Below, piece after piece: positions 22,793 through 35,813 of a stretch of DNA of 64,000 nucleotides (the first letter of the stretch is position 1; every line of letters starts with the position of its first letter). The position numbers and the translations under genes are program-made. This DNA is from Penelope pileata (Eukaryota; Chordata; Aves; Galliformes; Cracidae), in assembly GCA_013396635.1 (NCBI GenBank), contig WBMW01001494.1:969071-1033070 (forward strand), given 5' to 3'. The notes below the pieces were generated by a model, which was given only the letters and a program-made list of their open reading frames with translations, searched no databases and had not been told where the DNA came from.

Positions 22793-25745
22793 GCTCTGAT
22801 TCTTTCTGAAACTTCTCCACGCTTCGGTCACACTTTCTGCTGTTTCTCCACAGATGAAAACACTGGTTAAGCAAAGCCCCGTGCCATCAGAAATCGTTGC
22901 GTTTTCTGGTGAAAGCTAGCAGCAAACAATTGCTGAAAGCACGGCGCCTTCCAGGGGCGTGCGGAAGGGGTACAAAGCCTCCTTCTGCAAACAGCCCTTC
23001 CCCAGACCCTGGTACTGCAGCAGGAACAGAAAAGCATTAATCATCAGCCATTTCTCCCCGAAACTCTTCTCTGCAGGTCATGGGAAATGTCCCCCTGTGA
23101 CAAACTCAGTTAATTAATTTGTGTCTGTATGCATGAGAATAATTGAGTCTTTTTCTTTTTTTTCCCCATGGTGTTTCACCACTCTCTCTGCTCTGTCGTA
23201 AGCGGGGCTGGCAGAGCCAGGAGCCCACCTTGGCCGCTGCTGTGGGAGGGGACAGTCTGGGGACAGCTGGGTGCGGTGTGCTCACGTGGGCCATGCGCTC
23301 TGTCCCCTCCCGCAGCTGGTGGCTGTCCCCGTGCCACCGCGTGCCCCACACCTCAGCACTGCGGCAGCCAGGACCTCTCCTGCTTTCCTCTCCTTGGCAA
23401 ACTCGAATTGATTTCTCAAGAGCTCATTCCGGGGCTGGAGTGGTCTGTCCCAGCGCCGTGTCTGGCTCCCCGTCGCAGCCTGGAATCCCATCAAGGACAC
23501 ATTTACCATCCCCAAAATCGCAGCTCTCAGGCTAGGTTGGCCGCAGCCTCCTCTCTGCACTCACCTCGTCTGTGTCTCCTTTGTGACAAACATCGCTTGC
23601 AGAGCTTCATTACCACGTGAAGTGCTGCTCTCCGCAGGAGCCGCGGCTCCACAGCCTCCTTTGCTCGAGTTTGCTGAACGCTATTAAAACCATGGAGTGC
23701 TTCAGAGGCAACTATTGTCGGAAGAGAGGGTTACCTCCCGAGTGCCTCCGCTTGGCTGGCAGGCAGCAAAGCACTGTGCAGCCTTGTCCAGCTGCCCTCT
23801 GCCTTTCTGGAGGCTCCAGCTCCAGGGCCATTGGCTTGGTGCTCCCATTGAGTGCACCCTTGGTGCACCCATCGAACGCGTCCTTTGCTTGCTCTGCTCC
23901 TGGCACTGTGCTCCATGGAGGTCCTGCTCCTGCTCACATTGCTCCATGCCCTGCAGCACAGCCCTCTGAGCAGTGCAGCTCGGTGCAGTGCTGTGCAGAT
24001 GCACAGTTCCCCACTCAGGCTGCAGGGATGCAGCCCCTTCTTTGTGCCTCCTCCTGCCCATTGGCCATTCCCACTGCTCCCAAGGCAGCAACTGCTCTGC
24101 TTTGCCTTAGGACAGCTTTGCACCACAAGAGAGAAATATTGAGCTGGGTCTCACAACAAGGAAAGCTTCAGGCTCCGCCGGGAACAGCCTGCATGCTCAC
24201 CCTCTGTATTTCTGCAGCTGTCACCGCAGCCCTCCGAGCAGGTAGAGGCCGTGTCATGCAGCCTGTCCAGCTGTCACCCGCTCGGAGTGACAGCCCCTTC
24301 CCAGGCCGGCAGACAGACAGAGCTCAGCACCTGCTGAGCTGGGCTGGGGCAGAGCAGCAGCACGCAGGCTCCTGGCCAGGCGTTACACGTGGACCAGCCA
24401 CCCTCTGCTCACTGCCAGCGCTCGCTGTAGACCCAGGACTGCAGCTCAGGGATGCTCCCATGACTTCTGCAGAGGGGACATCTCCGCAGCTATGTTCACC
24501 GACCGGCTGTCTGGGCAAAGCTCTTCTTGTTGCAGCCCTCCATCACTTCTGCAGCCTCAGGGTGGGGATGCAGCTGTGGAGCTGCCCTCAGACAGGTCCG
24601 GGTGGCTCAGCCAAACCATGCAGCAATGCACTCTGCAGAGACATTCCAGGGCAACACCAGGAAATAGGGGCATGAAAGGAAAGCACTGCAGAGCAAACTT
24701 CCTGCTTTGAACATCCTGGAGCTGTTCATCCTCTGAAAAGGGAAACAGAACATGAAAACACTTCAAAGAAAACCCTCCAACAGCCAAAGCTGAGGTGATG
24801 TGGAGACGCACTGCAAACCCCAGAGCTCCTGAGCATCACGAGCATGTCACCATCTCACAGCCACTGACCGTAGGAATCACAGACTGTGCAAGGTAATAAA
24901 GCACAGGACAGCTCGGCACGGTCACCTCTGCACCATGTGGGATGTGCTCAGCTTCACAGCTCCAGCCCTACTCCCTGAACCTGATCAGAGTGCAGCTGTA
25001 CTGCTGGGTGAGAAGAAAATCCATTAAAATACATCCCCGCGAAGGAATCGAGCTGGTATTAGAGTCTATCAGGAATGATTCACTAGGCCATGATAGCAAT
25101 GAAATCGCAGTGATAAAGGGTGACAAAATATTGTAGGATATGTGCATCGAGGTTGCAGAGCAAATTATCTGATCGGAGAAGCAACACGCCGGGATGTGCA
25201 CAGGGCTGCCTGCACCAGGGCTGCCAGAAGACATGGGGACACGGGGGAACCTTCGCTGTGGACGGTTCCCTTGGGCCGGGGGCTGTCCACAGCGCAGTGC
25301 TTGCAGAGCCGCCCCGGGAGCCCTGGCTGCAGCTGTCTCCCCAGCCACCACTGCAATGCAAATGAATAATTATTAACGGTTGGTAACGAAGAGCAACAGT
25401 CCTCCCCCCCACATGTCCCTTGGATTCACTTGCTGCCCAAAGCTCTTCTCTGGGCACATCCCTGAATGTCAGCTCCTGGACTTTGGGTCCCTCCCAGCAC
25501 TCGCAGAGGGCTCCAGGCACAAGCACACCCTTGCCTTTGGTGGCAGCTGGGCAGGACAGGCCAACTCCCACTGCCTGGTGGGACCTTTGCTGTGGCACAG
25601 CCCTAAAGCCCAGAGCTGGCTGCCGAAGAGGCGTGCAGAGATGTGTGGCAGGGCTGGGGCAGCAGGAGCTGATCCAGAACCCTGCTGTCCCCCACAGCCG
25701 CTGCCTCCTCACTCCAGCCAGGTCACCCCACTCCTTCTGCAGGCA
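22793..25745. other. Non-coding DNA, no gene recognised
   Basis: Includes the longest plus-strand open frame without Ns (23617-24675, 352 codons). Its translation is rich in Ala, Cys, Ser, Leu and Pro with no domain, and the opposite strand is also open over parts of it. A repeat-free AT-richer patch lies at about 25000-25170. Confidence 0.65.
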
Positions 25746-25775
25746 CTGCTGGTGCTGCTGGTGCTGCTGGTGCTG
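25746..25775 (+). repeat. 9-bp tandem repeat (CTGCTGGTG)3
   Basis: Three perfect copies of CTGCTGGTG plus CTG. It reads Leu-Leu-Val on the plus strand and Gln/His-rich on the minus strand. Confidence 0.95.
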
Positions 25776-28639
25776 CCGGGCTGCCCTGGCTGCAATCCAA
25801 GCTGAGCTGCGAGGCAGCACAACAGCGATGCAGCCCAGCTGGGGGTCTGGCTAGGAATCCTCCCTCCCCACGCACACCCATCACAATGACCCACCCTCCC
25901 AGTCCCCAGCACTCAGCACTGCCGCTGCCCCACGTCCCCGTGCCGCAGCCCGCTGCTCGCTGCCCATTACCGCCAAGTCCCCCCAGCCTTCCCTCGGTGC
26001 CAGCCTGGGGTTGATGGGATTTAGGATTGCAAGCAGTAAAACCGTGGTGCGGAAACGGCAGAGCATAAAAGCTGCCCCATAAAGAGCAAAAGCTGCTTCT
26101 TTTCCTCCTTGCAACCTGTAAAGCATCCAGTAAATCCCAGCACGCGCTCCCGGCGCAGCATGGAGACCTAATCCAAAAAGCCCAGGAATATCCCGTGATG
26201 AGGTGCCCGTTATGAGTAATGGCTTTAGTGAGGCCCAGTGGAAGCTTTTCTCCAACTCGCTCACAGCTGATGTGATCCGGCCGAGGGGGAACCTCCCATC
26301 CTTGCAATACAGGCACCTGTCCATAACTCATTGCTCTGCTTATGCCACAGCATTAAGGGAATGTGCTGGTGTTACGACCACGCTAAACATGTCATGAGAA
26401 ACCAAGAGGGAAGGAGAGAGCTCCACAAGCCATGCTGCTTACTCCTTCCCCTAATGGACTCAGTAATTGACTGGCAGTGGGAGGGAAAGTGCTGCGGCCA
26501 AGCAGCGCTGCAGAGGATGCACAGCATGGGCAGGAGGCAGCCCCAGAGGAAGGGGCTGCAAATGGGGATGGAGGAGGGGCTCTGGGAGACACGAGGGGCT
26601 GCGAGGGATGGAGAGCAATGGCTGAAAGGGGGAACTTCACCTTCTGTCTCTTCTGCCTGCAGGACAGATGTGTCATGGAGACTTGCTGCTGTCCTGCCAT
26701 TGGGGTGCATCCTGCCCCATGGATGCCCTCCACCTGCAGCACGGTGTGGGGCTGGGATGGAGGGCAGGAGGTGCCGGGTGTGATGCCAGCCTGCACACAG
26801 CTCTGCTGGGCAGCAGCTATTGGGCGTGCAGAGAAACAGGTGCTCCCTGGTGGAGGTGGCCATGGGAAGCAGCCTTCAAATGGAGGGTGTATGCCCCTGT
26901 CCCCTGATCCCCCTTATGTAAAGCGTTTGCTGAGGTCACTGCTGTCCCCAGCTCCTCCTCGGTGGCTCCTGGAGGGCCTCAATGACATGATTATCCCTCC
27001 TTAACAGAGCATTTTCAAAGCCCAAGGAGGGCTTTGCTCGCTAATCTGGCATTCAGTGCAGATAATAGGCTTTGAGATGAAGCCCTCCTGGAGTCTATTT
27101 TAAGGTGGTTTTGTAGCATGTCGTCTGTCACAGCAAGAGCCATCCCGCTGCAGTCCACCACGGCACAGCCACGCTGACCCGCGGCTCCCCACCTCACCCC
27201 AGCACACGTGCACCCTGGGGGTGCCATCGGCGGCCCTACAGCTGCCCAGCGTGGCTGGGCCTCTCCAAAAGGTTTAAGTGTTTCTGCTTCCCCCTTGGCA
27301 AGGCGATGGAGGTGGGAGCCCTGGACCAGGGATGGAACAAGGTGCATGCCCAGTGCCTCCAGCCCCGGTGTCACCCTGCGGGGATACCCAGCTCTGTGGC
27401 CAAGGGTTTCTTTGCTATCTGGACAGTGACTGAGGCTATTTGGAAGGGGCTCCCTCCAGAGAGAGCTGAGGACAAACGGTGCCCCTAGAGGGCTGGTACC
27501 CGCCCAGGGATGCAGGGGAAGGAGCTGTGATGTGCCCACTCTCATGGACAGAATATGTGGGAGGCGCAGACCCTCCTCTCCCCCATGACACACCCAGCTG
27601 CTGTGCCCCCATCACAGCTCCATGCACCCTGCCAAGCTCACAGTGCAGGCTCACACTGCACAAGGATGGGAGGAAGGCCTCCCCCAGGACATCCCCAAGG
27701 TTTGGGTGTCACATCACACACCCCCACAGCTCGCACAGCCCTCAGCTCCCCAGAGCTGCAGAACCAGCGTTTCCCAGCGGCCGGAGCGGAGCCAACACAC
27801 TCACGGCAGCGTGCAGGAGCCCTGAGCCAGCTTGGCACCGGGGAGAGAATGACTCATCTGCTCCTTCTGCTCCGCTGGGAGCCGGGTGGGAGTCTGTCAG
27901 TGCCAGCCTCCCAATTAGGGACTGTCTCACACAAGTCTCATTATGACCCAGTGGTGCCACGCAGCAGCCTGGGAGCACTCAGCCCTCTGCAGAGGGGATG
28001 GGGTGAAGGTGCAGCGGCTCAGCGGGGTGGCACCAGCCCTGGGCACATGGGGAGGGGTGGCCGAGCTGCACCTCCGCCCCGGTGTGCACTGCCAGAGCCG
28101 CCGGGATTTGTGGACTGGAATAGCATGAAGTGATGCTGAAAATCCGGGTTAATCTGAGCCGGCTCCAGAGGCCAGCTCGCCGAGAGCTGCCTTTTTATCT
28201 CCACTGCGAATCCAAATCCACTGCGGGCTTAACTTGGGTCTTGGCAGCTTTACATTGTCTCTGATTAGCTCGCAGCACCTTCTTTGCAGCTTCCTGACCC
28301 TCTGCTGGGGGAGGCCATCTCCAGATTTTCGATATCTTATATTTACAAAACAGTTCTCAGGAGTCCCTGGGTAGGGATGCTCCTGCAAACAGCACCCAGC
28401 CTCCCCGAGTGCCACCGCCTGGAAGGTGTTGCCCAATGTCCTTTGACACCCAGCATGGTCCATGGGGTGGGACAGCACCCTGCACCCCAAGTTTGTGCCT
28501 AAATCCAATTCCATGCCTAAATCCACCCCTACTGCAGGGAGCTGGCAGCTGTCTGATGGGTGTGCAGCCCCTTGGAGCCCTGTGGCCACCCATGAGCACG
28601 GTGCTCAGGAGATGCTCCCCCTGCAGATCTCCTCAGATC
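25776..28639. other. Non-coding DNA, no gene recognised
   Basis: GC-rich with a mixed-composition patch at 26180-26400. A small hairpin-capable sequence lies at 28101-28148. No coding exon or transposon recognised. Confidence 0.65.
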
Positions 28640-28700
28640 TGCTCATGTTACAGATGGGAGCAAAATCAGGGGCACGTGTGAACAGAGCCAGGGACCTGCC
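28640..28700 (-). mobile_element. Possible MIR-like relic, antisense
   Basis: CTCATGTTACAGATGGGAGCA followed by AAATCAGGGGCACGTG and GGGACCTGCC resembles the antisense MIR 'CATTTTACAGATGGGGAAACTGAGGCACAG ... GACTTGCC' segment. Short and degenerate. Confidence 0.4.
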
Positions 28701-30784
28701 CTGAAGATAAAATCACTCCCTTTTCCCACGTGCTTGTTGACCTTATGGCTCCAGGCCCAAGGAAGCCAGCTGGGACTGGGAGCTGATGAACTCCTTGCTC
28801 AGATAAAATATCACTGCGACGTGGCAGGCAGCTGGGAAGATCCGTCCTCCTGTGCCACCCGGCCACCCGAATGTGTGCCTCACATTTCTCAGTAGATGGT
28901 GGCAGAGATCTCCTTCTCCTGCAGTCCCTGGAGCTCAGGACTGTGCTCTGCACCAGCCCCTGGTGGCTCCGGTTTTGCTTTCAGCAGCACCAGGGACCAG
29001 AGCTGCTCGTGATTCACTGGGGAGGTCAGCAGGGACGGAGACACAGAGGAGGACCGGTCTCCCAGCACATATGCAATACACAGCCAGTGTTGCACAACCA
29101 GAGAGAACACAGACATGTAGGCCGTGGGCTGACATTCCCCCTCCGCAGGCACAGCACGACCCTCCCTGGTGCTGAAGCACAGACGGCGTGAAGTCAGGAG
29201 GTGGTAACCCCGTGCAGAAGGGCATCTCGTGCTTCTCAGGGGGATGTGCTCACCCACCTGCACTCAGATGCCAATGCTTTCACGAGTGCCATTTGCAGAA
29301 GCATCCCACTGCCAGCGAGGAGCGTGCACACACGTGTCTCCTTCCTGCAGACCCTGCCGCACGTCTCCATCACCCACTGGAGCCCAACAGTGCTGCTGCT
29401 TCCTATACTCCAGCAAAGGCGTGAGGGTCTTGAATAGAAGGTGTAGATCTGTGGATGCTGGCTGACACTGCTGCCCAAGTTTACCAACCCACACTCCTCT
29501 CTGTGAGGTCCTCAGATGACAGTGCTGGCCATCCATCAGTCTGCAGTGGCACATAGGCTTGGAGAAATGCACTGCTGGCCCCTGGTGTTGCCCTCCAGCA
29601 GGAAGGAGCAGTGTGGTAAATGACTGCAAAGCAACAGTGAAGCTCAGGTTGTCACCTGGCAACTTTTGCTGCTGCAAACAGAAGGGCTCCAGCTGAAAAC
29701 AGTGGTCTCAGCAGCACAAGAAGGCAGCCCTGAGTGCACCGTGCGGCATGGGGGGACCAGCACCCCTCCAGAGCCCAGCAAGGGGACAGGGGGACCGAGC
29801 TCTGGCCTGTGGCAGGGAACATCCTCAAAAGAGTGATGACAGCATCCCGAGAAGTGGACGTGCAGCCCTCCAAGAGCAGCAGCACTTTGTTTCCCACGCT
29901 GGTGAAATGCTGGCAACAAGTTTGGCTGGCGGGATGCTGTGAGCACCTGTAGCCGTGCTACACCTGGAAGCATTTTTCATTACCCCCGCTCCCAGTCAGA
30001 CAGAGGGTGCTGGCCCCTGTCCCCAGCCAGGCTGCCACTCGCTGCCCCGTACCGCAGAGCTCGTGCATGGGGAGCGCTCGGGCGTGGGGTCCCACGGACG
30101 CCCCCTCCCCACCCCGCCCAGAGGCAGGGCAGCAGAGGGGTTAAGGCCACGGTGAGTCTGTGCTCCCCGTCATCCATCCATCCTGCAAATCTGACGGCCC
30201 CATCTCTTCAACAGGCCCAGATTGATTTCTTGACTGGGAGCAATGAGCAGCTTCACATGAAAAATGAGGCTTTGCGCCGTCAATAGAAGTTCTAATTACA
30301 ACTTAAATCCAGGACATTCTTTACAGCACACACCAGATTTACAGCGGCTTGCAGGTGGGCGTGCAGCCCTTTCTAATTAAAAGCAGCACGCATTGCAGAT
30401 TGCTTCAGACAGGCCATTTCCAGCTACCCAGCACTGCAAGGGCACAGCCAGCTTCTGGCATTGAGCTCGCAAGGTTGGTACCAGGCACCCCAAGGGCACG
30501 CCACTTGCCTTGGAGGAGAAGGGAAAGGATAGCAAGCTCCACTTTCTCCCTTTTTTTTCCCATCTGTCCTGCAGCTGGTGAGGCTGCCCACACTGCGTGC
30601 TGGATCTCAGCTGGGCAGCCCCATGTGCTCAGCACTGTCCCCCTGGGAGGGCCACGTGCTGGGGTATCACGGGATGCAGCCTGAGGAGCAGCCACTGCCC
30701 CTGGGGCTGCTCAGGGACCCAGAGCCTGCGGGAGGATGCTCTGTGGGATCTGTCACCTGGAGCTGGTGGATCCCAAAGTCTCTT
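28701..30784. other. Non-coding DNA, no gene recognised
   Basis: Mixed sequence. A short AT-richer element at 30180-30420 contains a splice-acceptor-like site and a 23-codon open tail, listed separately. Confidence 0.6.
30215..30286 (+). other. Candidate terminal exon, weak
   Basis: A pyrimidine-rich CCCCATCTCTTCAACAG runs up to 30214, and the 24 codons that follow read open to a TAG at 30284. The peptide has Leu at positions 6, 13 and 20 (heptad spacing) among charged residues, as in a short coiled coil. No family recognised and no partner exon found. It sits in an AT-richer stretch that may simply be a CNE. Confidence 0.15.
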
Positions 30785-30845
30785 CCCAGCTCTGCTGTGG
30801 TAGCTCATCTGTGCCTCCGTTTCTCCATATCCGAATTAGGAGAAA
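30785..30845 (+). mobile_element. Possible MIR-like relic
   Basis: CCCAGCTCTGCTGTGGTAGC then CATCTGTGCCTCCGTTTCTC and CATATCC resembles MIR 'CCCAGCTCTGCCACT', 'CTCTGTGCCTCAGTTTCCCCATCTG' with the central part deleted. Confidence 0.5.
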
Positions 30846-33800
30846 TGTCATTCTTCAAAACAAGGCTGGAAAATCAGCCCTTCCGAGGCCTCTAGAAAGG
30901 CAGAGAGATGTTTTGGTAGCTGGGCAGTATGGGGGAGCTCTGTCAAATGAAGGTGGTACGTCCCTATCCTGGATATCCTGCATGTTGTCGCTTTTGTGAC
31001 CTTTTTGTCCAAATGTCCACCCAAGCAGGTGCTGCTGTGGGGGTACCCTCAGCACCTGAGAGCTTCCTGGGGAGAGCCCGCCCTTCTGCACAGCACGGGG
31101 ATCCCTGTGACCTTGTGCTTGGTGCTCCAGCTCCTCCAGCCCCGTGGGCACCAGCAGTCACCGCACTGCCCTGCAGTGGGACGGTGTCTGGCTGGAGGCT
31201 GCTGGGCTGCTCTCTGCCGTGCTGGGTGGCTGCTCCAGAGTGCTCTGCAGCCCCTCAGCCCATGGCACGCAAGAGGTCAGGGATCCTCTGCCAAACCCTG
31301 AGACTGCTCAGAGGGGTGCAGGTGTCTGAGAACAGCACTTCCTAGGAAAGATCCAAACACAGCTGGAGGTGGAGAAGGCTGGAGGCAGCAGGAGTTGAGC
31401 AGGGCTTCACCATCTGATGAGCAGCCCTGGCTCTGTGGGTGATGCTGTGTCTCAGATGCCTTCTGCTGCTGCCCTGCACTCAGCTGTGCTCCCCATGGAG
31501 GTCACCAGGATTAGGAGGTGCTCTGTCTCTGACATCCAGCATGACCAGAGGACAAGCTAGCCTCATCCCACACGTCTCAGCTCCCGTGGCTGTGTGCTCG
31601 GCTGCCTGAGCAGCTCCCCAGGCTGAGCAGCCCCCCCTGCTCCTCCTGGTGCTCAGAGCATCCCTGCTCCCAGCTCCTCCTCCTGGGCCTTTCCTTCTTC
31701 ATCAGGGGATATGTGGAGCTGATGGAGGCTGCAGGGAGCAGGGAAAGCAGCAATTTCATAGGGCTGGGAATTTAATTAGTCTTGCCATGGGCTGTTGCTT
31801 TTTAGAAAAGACAATCTCTCCATCAAAAGGCTGCTGGAGGTTAGCGGTGATGTATGAGAGTTCTCCTGAAATCACCCCTACTCCTGCTGGAGACTGAGGA
31901 GATGGGGCCGTGCTCAGAGCCCAGGAGAGTGGTGGGTTCCTCTGAGAAATTGGTTCTCCAGAGCTTACCCACCGGGAGCTCAGAGAAGCAGAAAGGTGAA
32001 GCTGGAAGCTGCTCTCTGAGCTGCCTACCCGCGTGCTGGCTCCGAGCCTGGCCCAGAAGCTGTGCCTGTTGGCTGGGAGCAGAGGGCTGGGTGTGCTGGG
32101 TGGCGGGGAGGGCAGGGGGTCTGCCCAGGGGACAAACGCTGCCAACAGCCGCGGGGACAGAAGGACAGGCTGCCTGCAGCATCCTGCAAAAAAGCGCCCC
32201 GCAGCCAGGAGACAGATTTACAGCCAGTGGGACGTGACCCGGCCAGGAGGCTGCCAGCAGAAAAGAAGCCACAGATGCCTGTGAAATGTGAGAGATAGGA
32301 AGGCCGTGTTAGGATGAGCAAGACATCGGCCTCATGACTCAGCTGGTCTGGACCCGGCCTCACCACAAACAGCTGCGGGGGCCCGGGGCATCCTGCATGA
32401 GGAACCTCAGCTCCCTCCCCAGTCTTTGGAGTTTCCTGCCTAAAGCAAGATAAAATGGGTCATGTCATCCCGCCCCTGACGTGGGTGAGCCGTTACCGGG
32501 CCCAGATGTGACCAGCCTCATCCTGACAGGTCTGCTGCAATTTATCAAAGCTGATGAGGATGTCAGCACAGTCCACCCACATGCTCCCATCCCTCCCCCG
32601 TGGGCCAGCAGTGCCTCTTGCACTGACCGCCTCGTGTGAGCAGAGCTGGACCCCGCATCGCCAGCCTGCAGAGGCCAGGGCAGAGTCCCTTGAAGCTGAT
32701 GTGCCTCAACGTGGTGATCTCTGCCATGACAGCGAGAGGCACAAGGGGAAAAATGGGGGCTGGTGCTGGGTCTTGACACAAAGCTGGGCAAGTGCTGCAA
32801 ATCTCAGGGCCAAGGGGCCGTGGGGGAGGCTCAGGCACTGATTCCCACACCCAGGGCTGCTGGAGGTGAGCAGTCATCCTGCCCACTAAGGCAGGTCCTT
32901 GTGCCCCCATATAGGCACATATTGGCATATATATTCCTATATCCCCATATAGGCACAGTCATAGGCATGGACATGGCCGTAGCACATCGGGCTGCTGTCC
33001 CTCATGGACAAAAAAAGTGGAAGGCTGATTCTTTGGGATTCCAATGGGAATTCTGTTCATGGTCAGAGGTGCACTAAAAGCATGTTCGTGTCCTGGCTGG
33101 ACTTCAGCCCTAGAGAGGAGTCTCCTGGGTCAGTGCCTTTGGAGGATTCTGTCTCTGTCCAGGAAAGGACACTGAAGCAGATGCTTTCCATGCAGTACTT
33201 GTTCTGCACGGAGAACTGTTGGAGAAAATTTGGTGCAGATTTGTTATGGAGGATTTCTGGAGCTCCTCAGGCACTAAGCCATGGATGATTGTATCATCTG
33301 CATTTTTATGAAGCTGAGCTTTTTGGAGAAAAGTTTCCATCCTCCGAAACAGCCTGGTTTTTCTGAGCTAACCTGCCTCATGTTTCCTTCATGCTGTGGA
33401 GCAATCCACGCTCGGGTCTGGGTCCAGCTGCCCCCAGCAGCCTCGCAGGCCGTGCCTGTGCCCAGCCAGGGAGGGCCCGCAGGAGCCCCCTCCCCGCAGC
33501 CCTGCAGGAGCGGTGCTGGGTGGCAGCAGGGACCTCGGGGGCTCTGCCTGCAGACCGAGTTCTGTGAGACCTTGAGATAAGAGGGGGAGCATGCTCTGCA
33601 GCTGGCACACATCGGGTATGCTTTCCATGGGGCGAGGACCCTGAAGATAGAACGTATTTTTGGAAGAAGTCATTTTTATCACGGCTTCATCGCGGGCCCC
33701 ATCTCCCAGCTGAAATCCTCCCCACGCTACGGGCTATGCAGAAGGCTGATAAGGAGGCAGAGAACAGGAGCTGGTTTCCTGCACTCAGCAGACAACGCCG

Positions 33801-34509
33801 GTGCCTCCCTCTGCCTCTGCTTTTATGTAGTTTGGAAGTGCTCTGAAACTGCTGGGCACAGACACTTCTGAAGCAGCAGCAACTTTGCACGGCGCGTTTG
33901 TTTTATGTCTGAACTGTACATACAGCAGTGAATAGAGCTCATAAAAGATGGATGTATTCTTGTTCTTTTTGCTGGTTTTGATTTATTATTTACTTCACTT
34001 TTTTCAACTCTTCCGAAGTGCTGTAAATCATCTAAATCATTTTTCTCCTCTGCTCGGCTAGTTTTGGGGAGCTGAAGCGAGATTATTGTGCCAAGCTCCT
34101 CTGCGTTGCAGGGTTTGCTGCGGGTTTGTTAGGAAGAGAGAGAGAACCAGGAAATTCGAGCTCCTACATCTCCACAAAGTGCCTTGGAAAGACTTAAAGG
34201 TCTTCTTCCGCCTGCTCACCGTGTTTCCAGAGGCTCTGGTCTTCAGCTGCTGCTCAGATGCGAGCCCTGCTAGCACAGGCAGCCCTGCCTGCGTTCGCGG
34301 ACGGTTCGTGTGAATCAGGGCTCACCAGCAGTGCAAGGGAGGGCTGCACAGCTCCAGCTCACTCCCCGAGCAGCCCCGGGGCTGGAGGGTTCACTCCTGG
34401 TTCACCCCTGAAAGCAGGCTTTCAGGAGCTTCTAGCACAGCGTGGTGCTGTTGGAGGGGCTGAGCACCCCTCATGCACCCAGCTAAGGCTGGTGTTAACC
34501 CGTGCCATG
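30846..34509. other. Non-coding DNA, no gene recognised
   Basis: Mostly GC-rich unique-looking sequence with an AT-rich patch at 33890-34060 (TTTTGATTTATTATTTACTTC). No coding exon recognised. Confidence 0.6.
32905..32957 (+). repeat. 38-bp-spaced direct repeat
   Basis: CCCCATATAGGCACA occurs at 32905-32919 and 32943-32957, with ATATTGGCATATATATTCCT between. A local duplication rich in CATATA words. Confidence 0.85.
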
Positions 34510-34552
34510 CTGCTGGACTGAATCCTCCAGAATTCTATGATGCTATGAAACC
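34505..34552 (+). mobile_element. CR1 LINE 3' tail remnant
   Basis: GCTGCTGGACTGAATCCTCC then AGAATTCTATGATGCTATGA resembles a CR1 3' end ('TTGGACTAGATGATC ... ATTCTATGATTCTATGA') with an internal deletion. The tail repeat itself is two imperfect units. Confidence 0.5.
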
Positions 34553-35311
34553 TGGGATGAGACTTGTGCGAGACCCAGAGCCCTGCTCCTCCAGGACACT
34601 TGTCCTGCTGGCTCCTGGGGTGACTCCATTTGCCCTGGAGCTGTAGGTTCATGACCCGTGATATCCCCTGGACTCAGAAGTCATCCACCAAACAGGGATT
34701 AAATACAGCAGCCCAAACCCAGGAGAAGATGGGAGCACTTTTTTCGGGACCAGGGTGACACATCCTAACAGCCAAGAGCACGTCAGCCAGCTTTGGGCTG
34801 GAAGCATTGGAATCAGGGACTTTTTCTCCTTCCTGTCACTTTGTGTCTTTTTTTTTCGAGCAGAATTCAGCTGTAGGGGGAGAAAACGAGCAGGCTACTA
34901 ATGAAAGGGCAGCTGCTGCTCTGTGTCAGGCATGTGAGGCCCCACTGGGAGCTCAGCTGGACGCGGGAGGTGGCTGGACACCGTTTATTTTTACATTAGA
35001 GCTATTTTCCTCTCACCCTGTCTGCTCCGTGCTCTTTATTTCTGAGTCAGTTCATCCCCTGTCAGATGGACATCGATGCAGGATGAGAGCAAAACCTTCC
35101 CAGAAAAGGCTGATTTTAGGATAAAAACTGGTGGGGGTGGGGGAGCTTGGCTCAGTGTCTGTTGGCATGGGTGTGTGGCTGCCCTTGGTGGATGACACTG
35201 CCTGCACCAGCCCTCCACAGGCATAGAGGAAATGTGCAACACGGGGCAGAGATGAACTGTCTCCATATGAGAGATTTGCACAAATATTTTGCTCTCCTTT
35301 TCCACCCTCGG

Positions 35312-35312
35312 G

Positions 35313-35343
<31 letters not shown>

Positions 35344-35345
35344 AT
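35312..35345 (+). repeat. A-rich (AAAAG)n tract
   Basis: A9 followed by GAAAA units and then A-rich sequence. It could be the tail of an unrecognised retroposed sequence upstream, or a simple repeat. Confidence 0.85.
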
Positions 35346-35793
35346 AACCCAAGCACATCCAGACCCAACTGTGAGTTTGAGTCTGCTCTCCTGGGCAGGG
35401 AAAACGCTGTCAGAGCACAGGGCACCTGCATGCCTGCCCAAGGGCAGCAAGGCTGTAACAGGGCAGAGCTGTGCTCAGGAACACGCAGCATCAGTTGTGG
35501 GCTTGGCAGCAACAGGGATCCCTGCAAAGATTCTTCTCATGACTGCTCTGCACACCGAGCTCATAGCATGAGTCCTCCTGCTCCTCACATCTCTCCCCTG
35601 TACTCGAGAATGTAACTCTCCTGCCTTGTGCTGGGCCCTTGGAGAAACAGCAGCTGCAGAGACGCTGCCGAGCTCCATCCTCCTCCTCCTGCTGTGGGCT
35701 GGTATCTGCTGGGCTCTCCCACCCGTCTGCAGAGTTGCCCCCACAGCTTCATCTCAGGACCACTTTTGATGACAAGACGTAGCAAACATGGAG

Positions 35794-35813
35794 AGTTTGG
35801 AGAGTTGAGACCA
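35794..35813 (+). repeat. 20-bp dispersed repeat, copy 1
   Basis: AGTTTGGAGAGTTGAGACCA; an identical 20-mer lies at 40721-40740 on the same strand. Flanks differ. Confidence 0.9.

Noticed and set aside
26910..26940. MIR-like 'GTAAAGCG' word
   Set aside because: Only about 12 bases match; no other MIR landmark nearby.
35115..35345. Retroposed pseudogene ending in the A-rich tract at 35312
   Set aside because: No open frame or recognisable parent gene upstream and no target-site duplication seen.
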